Assembly: GCA_032173965.1 (NCBI GenBank)
Contig: CM063283.1
Coordinates: 80,292,743 to 80,356,742 of the forward strand
Direction: 5' to 3'
Origin: Sitta carolinensis
Taxonomy: Eukaryota > Chordata > Aves > Passeriformes > Sittidae
Length of the DNA: 64,000 nt
Under the pieces are notes generated by a model. It was given only the letters and a program-made list of their open reading frames with translations, did not search any database and was not told the DNA's origin. The position numbers and the translations under genes are program-made. This document shows positions 53,419 to 64,000 of the stretch, in pieces; positions within the stretch are counted from its first letter, which is position 1, and each line of letters opens with the position of its first letter.

Positions 53419-55459
53419 GCACTTAGTCATGTCCAGACTATGAGACTACATGTATGCATAAATTTAAAGCAATCTGTGATTTTGCTGTAGATGTCTTAAC
53501 AGGGTTTTGCTTCCTGATTATGCTGAGCCAGCATGTGCTACCATTCAGCTGTGGAAAAACAGATGTTCTCTATTAATTCTAAATTCAGTAAAACTGATGC
53601 ATTTTGATTTGGAATAAATTTATAAGCTGCCTTGGGGGTACCTTTTATGTAACACAGGGCATCTTGTTCACAGTTCGGCCAAGGTAGAGTAATTCTGCTT
53701 TGTTTTATAGCTTTATCTTAGAGCGAGAATAAAACACTCTAGAATATAAAACAAATTCCTTATCAGCACAATATACAACATGGTTGCTATAATTTTCTGT
53801 AAAAGATAAGGTTAGCATCATAGAGAGAGTAATTACCACAGTCATTATCAAACCTCTTAAGGCTTAAGATCACCTAAAATCTCAAAAAATTTTGCAGTCA
53901 TAGTTTATGATTGGATTTGCCAAAACATCAATTACCACAGCAAACCCCAAAGTTTGTGTTTCCAGTATAGCTGTCTGGTTTAGGACTTGGATATTTATGA
54001 TTGGCAGAGACATGTATACTGGTAAGAGGACAGTTCAGTTTTTTCAGTTATTTTATGGGCTAAAATTCCTGCTGGAGATATTTTAAGTGCTTCAATTTGG
54101 TAGAAAATTTTTGAAACTGTAATTTTTTATAAGATTTTCTTCGAGGAGTCCAGGCCCAAATTGAAATATGTTGCAAGTATGAAGGCATGATATGATTTAA
54201 TAAAATAAGCTGAAGCATAAAATGAATTTTACATATCTCAAAACAAAATGTTTTGCAAAAAGAGCTAGTTTCAAATGTTCTGTTAAGAAGTCATATCTGT
54301 CAAAATTTATTTCCTCTTCAATATTTTTCTATTCAGACCCAGAACTTCATTTTTTTCCTCTTATTGAATAAAATATAGGAGCTTATATATAAAAAAAAAA
54401 GGGTTTAGTTGATACCTGTAGAGAACAATCTGCCAATAGAGTGCAGTATGTCTTCACATGTGTGGTCTCCCACATTTCTCTCAACCAAAACCAGATGAAA
54501 TATCTGCTTTAACTGATAACCAGTTGAATATTGCTGTTTCTATTGATCCTTAGAGAAGTACTATGGAGACAGAAGTGCAACAAACTACCCTAAATGAAAA
54601 CCGTTTCCATAATTATTAACTGTTAATTTTAAATACAGTTTGTTTTTGTTTTGTTTTGTTTTTTTTTTTTAAAGCAGATTTAACTTTGCCCTTTTGAAAA
54701 GGCAGTGATGAACTGTCTTCTGTAGAAATGTGAATAAATTTTAATAAAAGGAAACACTTCAAAAGACTACATTTAAATATATAAACAAATGTTTCCGTTA
54801 TAGATGTTATATGTTCAAGGTCTAGAAGAAAATTCACCATAGTGTTAACTTTTACAAAAGATAAAACAATTTTAAAGTTAAATTAAACCCAAAAGCCCCA
54901 AAGAGGGATTTACAGGGAAGGATGTTAGCAATTATAGATCCAGGGAGGTTCATTCATTCTGCAATATTACAAGGCAGTGTACTCCCAGCAGAACGACACT
55001 GAAGTCAATACAATCTGTTTGGAGTAGTTCAATTCATTGGTTTTGTGTGTTAAAAGTACCAAAAAATTGAAAAAAAAGCTAAATGGCTTTCTAGAAGCTA
55101 CATTTTACATATGTAAAGCAGTCAAATAAGTTAAATAGATTGTTTGCTAGTCAATAAGTCACACCTTACACATTTTTATTGTTTATGTTTCCAATTACTT
55201 TGCCAAAACATAATCAAAATACATTTTTTCCCATTCTTTAGTTTCCTGTCATTTGATTACTTTACATTTTTGTTGTTAATTTGTAATAACAGATGTTAGG
55301 GTTTTTTATGAGTAAAATTTTTCAATCTCTGCAAAGCACTTAGCAAGACAATCACATAAAACTTGTGGTTTCTGCAATTATGAACTGTTTTCTATCTGGT
55401 TTTCTAACAGCTCAACATACTTACAGGAAAAAGTTTTTTTCATGAATATCTAGGGAAGT

Positions 55460-55590
55460 ATCAATGCTTTGAGAAACTAGGTCTAGTGGAAGGTGTTCCT
55501 GCCCATGACAGGGACATTGGAATTAGATGATCTTTAAGGTCCCTCCCAACCAGAACCATTCCATGATTCTGTGATTTTACCATTCTATGA
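55460..55590 (+). mobile_element. CR1 LINE, short 3' end
   Basis: Typical CR1 terminus: 'ggtctagtggaaggtgttcctgcccatgacagggacattggaattagatgatctttaaggtccctcccaacc' followed by 'ccattccatgattctgtgatt' and 'attctatga'. One of the least diverged CR1 ends in the window. Antisense to NALF1. Confidence 0.93.
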
Positions 55591-57256
55591 AAATAAAATA
55601 TATCTTATTTAAGTTATGCATGTTATGCCATTTCGATATTCAGTGTGATTTTTGAAGCTAATGTGTTGAGATACATAACATTTTTCAATATATATTTACT
55701 CCTTCTTGATCAGCTTCATGTGCTTTGACCCTGAATCAAACACAATCAATTCATGACCGTACCATTAAAAAACGTCTGAGATGTAAATCAGTTTATGAAT
55801 TTTCCTGGACTGGGAGGAGTAATGATGATAAGATACAGATTCTGAATTTTTATGAATTTTTTTCAGATATCTGAATCTGAATAATTTCTGAAACAGATAA
55901 ATGGTGCCCAAATGAAGTTTTGGGTTCCATATCTAAAATTTACTGCGAAACAACAAGAGGCGTCACCTGGCAGTGTGGAGCAGCAAGAAAATACTACCAT
56001 AGTGTAAACATGGAAGCTATTATGGAGGGAATGAAATGTTTCCTGTGGTATTTTGAAGTGTATTTCAATTTTTTTTATCCTTGGTCACTTGAACTCTCAG
56101 TGTGAATCATAAAATATAAAGTGTGGCTGTAAGACCTGATTAAATGTATGTCATGGCTGTTAGGACAAACCAAAAGATAATAATCAAAAGCAAAATCAAA
56201 AGTGAGAGACAGACAAAAAAGAGTTAAATAATTATTTAGATGTTGCAATGTGAGAGATTTTATAATTTTCATAATTAGAAAGTAATTCTTTACAATAGGA
56301 ATTATACTTTTTAACGCTGGACATATTTAGCCTTCTCCAAGACCCAGTTACTCCAATAGATCAGAATTTGCTGTTTCTACTTTTATATGAGTCTAAAGAG
56401 GTCATCTGCTTCAGTGAAAACTGCTAAAATAAACAGCCGTTTGGAAAGATGAAAAAATTGCACCACTGATCTCTCTATATAACTCTCATCTTCTGACATG
56501 ATTATGTCATGTTGTGCTGTCACATCCTATTACTGTTTTAAATGTGTATATGGGGTTTCAGTGCTTGCTTCACAAAGGTAAACTTGGACTTCAAAAGCCA
56601 GAGTTTACAGCAGGTCATTTAATGCAGACAAACCAAAAATTTTAAGATAGAACAACCAGAAAAGCAACTATTTTAAAAAGTAATTGCTAAGTTTTATTGA
56701 CATGGATGCAAAAGCTAACATATACATTTAAAATTAATTTACTTGCAAAAAAAAAGAAATATTTTTCCATTTATTATTACTGGACTTGGTTAAAAAAAAC
56801 ATTATAAACATACTAAAATGAAGTTTTTTATAAAAAACACACAAAAAAAGATCCATATGGTTTTTAACCCCTAGGTTTTGAATAGTTTTTCCCAGTTTTT
56901 GATGCAGTCAATCAGAATATCTGTTTTTTGCAGGGGTCTATGCAAAATACAAAATAAAACATTTATTTTTATATATTTACTTTGTATTACTTATATAACT
57001 CTCTTGAATTTAAAAACTTTTTTTGTTAAATATCTCTGATTTTCCTCCTCAGCACTAAACAAAATTACAATTTTTGTGACAAATTTATTACTAATAAAAT
57101 TTATTACTAATATAATCTTTTTATGTTAATAGAGGAATCGCAGGAATATAAAAGCTATAGCATAAATGAGTTGCAGTAAGCATGTGTTTGATGTTTGCTT
57201 AAACTAGTGTGTGTGTGAGTCCCGTCATGCTGTAATTGTGTCTTATATTCCTCTTT

Positions 57257-57258
<2 letters not shown>

Positions 57259-57292
<34 letters not shown>
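57259..57292. repeat. (AT)n microsatellite
   Basis: About 15 uninterrupted AT units after 'ttttatatt'. Likely polymorphic in length. Confidence 0.9.
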
Positions 57293-57295
<3 letters not shown>

Positions 57296-58143
57296 AACTC
57301 TTGCTTTCTAGAAAGACATTGGACAATCAAAGCATGAAAAAATAGAAAAAAAGTCACAGTGTAATATGTGCATCTCTTTCAAAAACTTCTTTTGCATCAA
57401 ATATTTTACAGCATAGTGTTCCATGTATTTGAAAGGAAGTTTCTTTGTGAGTTTTATGTAGTTTTGCTTCTCTGTCTAGTGATTAAAACTGCTGCAATCC
57501 ATTGGGTAATGATAGTTAATTTAGAGTATGAAGATATCACTATAAACATCCTTCAAAATTATTCCAGGTGAAATCCCTTGTTTCATAACCTCTAACTCTA
57601 ATACTTTGTGAGCCTGACAGTCTTGAAATATGTGCATAGGAAAAAAAGAGAAAAGTTATTTCATAAGGTTATTTATTGCTTCAAGAAGTCATTCAAAATT
57701 ATAGGGAAAAACTCTAGAACACTAGGGAAAGGTCTTAATAATAGAACTTAATAAGGACTTAAAGGGATCACTGAAGTTAATTAGCAAGACAGAATGCTTG
57801 TTATATGCAGCCAGTCTGAGAAGAGCATAAATAAAATGAAGCAATGATCTATGCCTGAAAGATGCATTATGTATAATCACAGAGGCCATATACTGTACCA
57901 GCAAAATAACACAAAGATTAATTGTTGCTAGAAAGTATTTCAATATAGTCCACCTGCTACAAAATATTTAAATACAATTTATTTCTAAACATATATGTGT
58001 TTTTCTTCAGAGGGGAAGATAGAAAAATCAGTAGTATAGAGATGTCTTGCCTAAATGCAGAAGAAAAGAAGGATCAGATACAATGATTAGCACCAAAATT
58101 ATGACAAAGACTCATGTGGATTTCATGGCTGGATTTAAGTAAT

Positions 58144-58160
58144 GAAAACAAACAAATAAA

Positions 58161-58215
<55 letters not shown>

Positions 58216-58286
58216 ACACAAAAAACCCAACCAAACAAACAAACTAAAAAAAACCCCAAAAAACCCAAAAAACCAAAAAACAACCT
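58144..58286. repeat. Long poly(A) tract with a following A/C-rich stretch
   Basis: Fifty-three uninterrupted A bases (58162-58214) are preceded by aaacaaacaaataaac and followed by about 70 bases made only of A, C and two T. C runs occur at 58226, 58231, 58254, 58264 and 58273. On the minus strand these become G runs of two to four separated by T runs. It is the longest homopolymer in the window. The open frames across it on both strands are composition artefacts. Confidence 0.95.
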
Positions 58287-58814
58287 TTCCCAGAAAATAA
58301 TCCTAGATATATGATAGCAGTACAGTGTAAAGTTTATTTTTTTTCCTTCCCATAAATAGCTTTCATACAAATGCCCTGAAACAAGAAGATAAGCTAAATA
58401 GTGGCATCCCCTGCCTACTCCTGCAAAAGCTGCCTTGAGATGGGATGAATCATCAGCACTGAATGGTGAGAAAGGGATACAACTCATTGCAAGGACTTCT
58501 TTTTAGATTTGTAATCTCTTTCTTCAAAAGATTCTTTATTTCCTAAGTATTGTTGATTATTTCCTCAGTGTTGTTGGTTGTTTCCTCAGTATAGATGAAT
58601 TTGCAAATAGTGGTTAGATGCACTAATGCATAGAAGAGTAAAATGCATAGCTGTAGCCATAGAGTTGCAGCAAGGCTATGTGCTATGACACAGAACTGCT
58701 GCATAAACAGCACTGATAGCCTCACGATTTACTGTTGGGCTATCTGCCACTGAGGTAAGCCAAGAAACAGTGTTGGCTGATGTTACAGCTAAGCCAATCT
58801 GCTGACTAGATACT

Positions 58815-58900
58815 TCCAGCCTTTCCTGTGAGTGAGAGGCTGGGCTAGACTGTGGTTAATGGTCTCTTCAAACCATTTTTCTTCTATGTTTCTATTTTCA
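58815..58900 (+). mobile_element. Possible CR1-like 3' end relic
   Basis: The text 'gaggctgggctagactgtggttaatggtctcttcaaaccatttttcttctatgtttctatttt' resembles the layout of a CR1 3' end (target text, then a ttctatg-type tail), but it is diverged. The subfamily cannot be named and chance is not excluded. Confidence 0.4.
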
Positions 58901-59445
58901 AAAAGAAAACTTCTGCTCTCTCCTTGTTTAATCCCTAATTCTTCTCTGGCTTGAACCTTCAGTGAGTCCAATTAGGGACTTAAGTCATACAAAATTACTA
59001 TGAAACAAAAATGATAAGAAATCCATTTATGCCATTTAAATTCCTGAATGGTTCACCAACCAGTCAGGCAAGATTTTGTTCTGCAATCAAAGAAAAGGGA
59101 GAGGAGGAAATGTGTGGCCAGCGTGAGAGGTGGACAGTGTCCTCTTCTGCAACAGCAAATCTTCAGGTTGCATAGCCTCACCAATTTTCATGCTAAATTT
59201 GATGGGTTATTTTGTTATCACAGCAATTCTGGTGAAAATTTATGCTGTTATGCTATACCAGCTTAATCAAGTTGTAGTGGTGTATTCCATATTCTCTAAC
59301 CAATACTGTTAAAAACATTAATTAACAATACTTTTCTAAAAAATAAAATGTAACAAGAATATGTCCTACTAATTCTTATAGATCATAAAAATCTCATGCC
59401 CTTTTTCTCCTAAACTATTCTAAGGTTTGGGTTTTTAATAGCTTC

Positions 59446-59479
59446 GTCTCCTCTCCTCCCCTCCCCTCCTTTCCTCTAT
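59446..59479. repeat. CT-rich low-complexity tract
   Basis: A pure pyrimidine run of the cctctcctcccctcccctcc type. Such tracts can adopt triplex structure, but the tract is short. Confidence 0.75.
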
Positions 59480-62400
59480 CCAATTTATTAAACATGGGAC
59501 TAGAATATAGGAAGATACTATCTCTGAAATATGAACTAAGTTTTGCTTTAAAAGTTCTTAAGTTTAGCACCTAGCATGAAGTTAAGTTTTAGAAGGGTTC
59601 TATTTCTAGTTAGTATAAGACAGGAATAATAAAAACTGCAAGCTGACTAATATTCTGTGATTTGAAAAAGAAATACAATTTTTTTTTAATTAGCAAAAAA
59701 ATAGTTTTTAGACCTCTATTCTACTGAATGTTAAGATATTATTCCTGCCACTGGATCTTGATTTCAATAGTTTCTATGGTAATTTGCAGCTTACCTTTTC
59801 ACCCATGAAAGGTTTGTCCGTGGGACTGACATTCTTACCGTATTTATCATAAACACCTTGTAAAATTTACCTGCCAAAAATCTGAATTCTTTTAAAAAAG
59901 CATGTAAAACATGTAAACCCCTCATCTTTCTGTTTAAAAATGTGCACAATATTAATCTAGGTCCAAACTAGAAACATGTTTAATAGGTGCTTAATTAAAT
60001 TCTGTGAATAATTTACACTTCAGTGACACAACATTTTCTTAAGTCAGGCTCGCATTCACAAGAGAATGGAAGCACTGTGAATAAGGACAAAACCACAAGG
60101 AAATCCTGAATTTTGTAGGCACTTCAGTTGATCTTCAGTGCAATTTCAGTAGGCCCATGTAGGTATGGCATGTGCATGTATGGGCATGTGTACAAAACCC
60201 TACTAAAACTATTTACTCATAGTGATGCCTTCTGTCCTTGAACAAAAGATATATATATGTGTATAATGAAAGATTTTCAGTTGATGATAACATGAAATAA
60301 ACAATTTTTTATTCTTAATAGTTCTGACGTATGAAAAATATGCATGACATACGTACTAATATGTTCTGTACCTACAAAAAGAAATCATATGTATTCTAAA
60401 ATATTTGTTTTAAATTTATGTAGTTTAGCTTCGCATAGGTCTAAGTACATGTTCAGATACAATATCTGTTTTAAACTGTGAGGCTTTAAGGTTATGCTTT
60501 CCAAATTTAAGTTTCACAATATAAAATGTTAAGAACATGACAAATCTAATAATCAGTAATTTAGGCCAGTATTGATGCCTAAGATATATAAGTTAAGTAT
60601 AATTTAGATAAAACCTTAAAGTACCTATAGAAGTGTTAATTAAAACGTAATATTTTTTTTTCCACAATGACAAAAAGAATTCAAATTCAGATTTCATTTC
60701 ATGCTACTAATTACTTCTTGACCTGGGGACGAAAATAATCAACTATGATGATCTCTAAAAAGGAGAAAGTAATATGGATGAACTGTTGAAAACAGTTTTT
60801 CTTTTATTATGATTGTTCATCTATACATCATTCTGCAAACTTTGTCTCCAAACTGAGGTTAAGAAAAGAATTATGTCATTAAGCTTGATTTTATTCTAAC
60901 CAAACTTTTTTTCTTTATACTTTATCAACCTATTTATGTATTTGCTATAAAAAAAGAAAGGACATGTTTCTCAGTAAGCCTATCTGCAAATTAATATGAT
61001 GAAACAGAATATAGGGTATAGGTCAAGTTAGTTCCTCATATGAAACAGATTAGGTAACCACAGAAAAACAAAAGATCTGCATAATAAATAATATTAACCA
61101 TCATCATAAAAATGTATTATCTTGAAATGTAGTCAGAATAAGTTGTCTTGCTGTAAAGCAGACATTATTTCATGTATTGTGAATTATTTCTACAATCTTC
61201 TATTATGTGAAAAAGCTTATTTCAGACATTAGAAATACTGGGAACTTTCTTTACAAATAAAATAGTCATCATAACAGAAGGGAACACAGCAGCAAGGAAA
61301 CTGAAAAAATTAATCAGTAAAGCAAATCCTTTCTGAAAACTTCCTGCTGCCTTACTCTTTTTCCTAATGCAGTTTGGTAAAGGAGACTTAGTACAGCAGC
61401 TCAGCACTGCTTCCTAGTCTTTCTAGTTCTTCTCCTTTTCACAGTTATTTAAAAAATCCCAAATTGAGTTCCATGTGTAATTTTCAAGCTCTTGAGAAGT
61501 GAGAAAACAAACACAGAAAATGCTTTTTACCTTTTATTGCTGAGATCATACAAGGATTTTTAACAATCTAAAAGTAACAAAGTTGTGAAATAAAGTGTTC
61601 ACATCTCACTGTCCACTCAGGCACACAAGAGATATGAAAGCTGCTACTCAGCTGCTGGGGAGAATACTTCTGCAGAGGAAGGACAACCACTGCTTAGCAG
61701 CAAGACCTACCCAGGCAGCTGCTATCACAACCTGCAACTTTTCACTTCCCTGAAGCAAAACAGCTGTCCCAAATCCAACCAGTCCTCCAGTTTCATTACT
61801 CAGTATCACCTTTTAGTTGCCTTCTCCACTCCAGGAAAAGGGAAGGGGGTAGGTGATGTTTGTAAATCAGTGCTGTGTATTCCACTGACAAGTTTCAATT
61901 GACTCCTTATTTATAATAACAATTGTAGTTTGGAGATTCTGAATGCTTGGAGACTCATTCTGCCAAGTACTGCAGTAAAACTAATAAACAATACAATGTC
62001 TTAATAAATATTAAAGTAGTGGAGACAAATTAAGCAACTCAGAGCAGCAAGCAGAGCTCCTATCCTGCCTTCTTCATCTTACCAACTTAACAGCTGTCTA
62101 TATGCACTTTATAAAACTTGCTGATTACATTAATTCCATTTCTGTTATTTCATTAATCCCCAGAGCTGCAGATTTCTCTGAAGGAAAAATTTATTCAGAA
62201 AATAAATAGGCCATTCTATTGCTACGTTAAAGATAAATACTGATAAAATTATTATTTAATCATTAATACAAACTGTGGAAAACTAAAGATAGCTGGCATG
62301 TCATTTCCTGAGAACAAATGAAAAGTTCCAGCTAGAAAGGAGGATGATTTGAGTGATTTCTTCCATAAGAAATAAAATGGGAAAACACCAGGTTCTCACA

Positions 62401-63559
62401 GTGTTTGCCTTATTTTATTTATGAAAGTTTTCAGTGTGCTAAAGGAAACTCATGCAGTGAATTCTAGATATGAAATATTCTCATATTTCCTAAATAATGC
62501 ACAAAGCCTGGAAATAAAAGGCTTATTGTCACAATGATCGAGACTAATGGAAATGGCTAATAGCTTTTAATTTAATTCTCTATTCTTTGATAGAAAGTGA
62601 AATATTCTTCTGTCAACCAAACGCATAAAATATTTAAAATTACCTCAGAATGAAAAATTTTATACCTGTAAAAAAGCAAGTGACTCTGTAAGTGCAAAAC
62701 AAGATGGAGAGTTATGATAATTGCATCAAAATGTCTTGTAAAGGTATTGAAAGATACATATCTCTGTAATATGCTGCCCTCAGAAACTGATAAACAATAA
62801 TCTTATTTTTTTTATGATACGACAAAAAGAACACCTGTTTACACGTTTGTATTCATAAATTAAATTCTTCTTTAATGCTATAACAGTCAGTTCTTTTTTA
62901 AAAACTAAAAAGACAAGAAAGAAAACCAGATTAAAAATAGCGTATTTTTTTTTCATACATTTATTTCAAAAGTGATGGAGAAGGCTATTGGTTTTTTTAT
63001 AGATACATGAAGAACTGCAGAATAGTTTTGAGATACTGGGCCTTTGTTACTTTATTCTGTTCAATGTAAAAATATATCCACAAAGACTCTCTGCCTTCAG
63101 ATTCCTGTAAATTCACAAACGAAAAACTGAAGCACATTCATGTAATTTGTGTTTGATTCTTGACAAACCGATATTAAGGAGCTCGATATAATTTTAACAG
63201 ATTCTAATCTGTTCAGGTAAGAGGATAGTTCAAGGGTCTCAAAATGCCTTAGTAGTCCTCCAGGCAGAGGCATGACCATTTTCTCCCAAACCAGGAAGGC
63301 GGCTGCCAGCTTCAAGTAGTAGGTAAATGTCTGCCTGTGCCAGGCTAGTTTTAAAAATTTTAAAAGCTAAGGAATGATGATCTACTCTCTTGCTCTTCAG
63401 TAACACTGAACATCTTACATTAAATGTAAAATATTACAAGTCCTTGTCTAAATTATTCTTTTCCATTTTAAGTATCAACCACTTCAGGGATGAGAAGAAA
63501 TTGCATTTAAAAACACTTCACTGTCATATACTGGTTCTTACTTATATTGATGAATACAG

Positions 63560-63600
63560 AAAAAAAAAAAAAAAAAAAAGAAAAAAAAATTTAAAAAAAA
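63560..63600. repeat. Poly(A) low-complexity tract
   Basis: About 40 bases of A with single G and TTT interruptions. It produces a lysine-rich frame on the plus strand that is not a gene. Confidence 0.9.
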
Positions 63601-63935
63601 GACATTTTACAGGTAAGAAAAAAGATAGTAAAAAATTCTTGAGTAGAAATACAATATGACATCCTTATTGTACACGTATGCCACATTCTACCTCATTTCC
63701 TTAGCACCATGGCACTGTCTATGCAATTGCATCCCCACTAAAACAAACAAGGACTAGATCCCTTGCATCCTCTCTGCCTACCAAAGTACTCTAATGTCGT
63801 AACATGCCCTCACAGAAAATATCATACAATTCAGAAATTGTTTCTGGAACTTAAATATACTCTAGTGTTTATTTCCTCTCATTCTTAAGAAAGCATATAA
63901 TATTTACTATTTTTTCCTTGTAATGTGTGTTTTAT

Positions 63936-63960
63936 AATATATATATATATATATATATTT
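63936..63960. repeat. (AT)n microsatellite
   Basis: About 11 AT units close to the window end. Confidence 0.85.
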
Positions 63961-64000
63961 AATCCTTCTTTATTTGGCTTCAGCAATATGTGTCTTTGAG

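Noticed and set aside
58074..58487. A 137-codon open frame on the minus strand
   Set aside because: Its length comes from the 53-base homopolymer read as phenylalanine; nothing else in it looks like protein.
63097..63315. A minus-strand frame with a GC-richer start (about 63240-63330)
   Set aside because: The peptide was not recognised and no convincing acceptor or donor pair frames it. It could be an old repeat.

Overview
The window is nuclear DNA from a bird. It is AT-rich and littered with CR1 LINE fragments that end in the typical avian ATTCTATGA-type 3' tail (and its reverse complement). It also carries a solo retroviral LTR with TG...CA ends. I see no Alu, mammalian L1, bacterial operon or CRISPR structure. 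The species cannot be named from the sequence.

One protein-coding gene can be recognised: NALF1 (FAM155A), the auxiliary subunit of the sodium leak channel NALCN, on the minus strand. Its last coding exon (10501-10796) and the exon before it (22243-22414) are present. Both have consensus splice sites, and their reading phases join exactly across an intron of about 11.4 kb. The large first coding exon, which should carry the N-terminus, lies beyond position 64000, so 22415-64000 is part of a very large first intron. A likely 3' UTR of about 2 kb runs from the stop codon down to a candidate AATAAA poly(A) signal near 8448. Sequence below that is intergenic.

Layout: 1-450, the 3' end of a CR1; 451 to about 8430, intergenic with homopolymer tracts only; about 8430-10500, probable NALF1 3' UTR; 10501-10796, last coding exon; 10797-22242, intron holding a decayed CR1 reverse transcriptase fragment (13147-14845); 22243-22414, second-last coding exon; 22415-64000, intron 1 with at least eight CR1 remnants, a solo LTR nested inside one of them (38728-39276, target duplication GGAAG), microsatellites and long poly(A) tracts.

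The most unusual item is a compact exon-like block at 52602-52784 on the minus strand. It is 183 bp, open, phase 1-1, with a good acceptor and a strong donor, and it is visibly less AT-rich than its flanks. Its phase does not fit between the NALF1 exons, and I do not recognise the peptide. It may be an exon of a nested gene or a NALF1 poison exon. Almost all other open frames in the window look like chance or low-complexity products.
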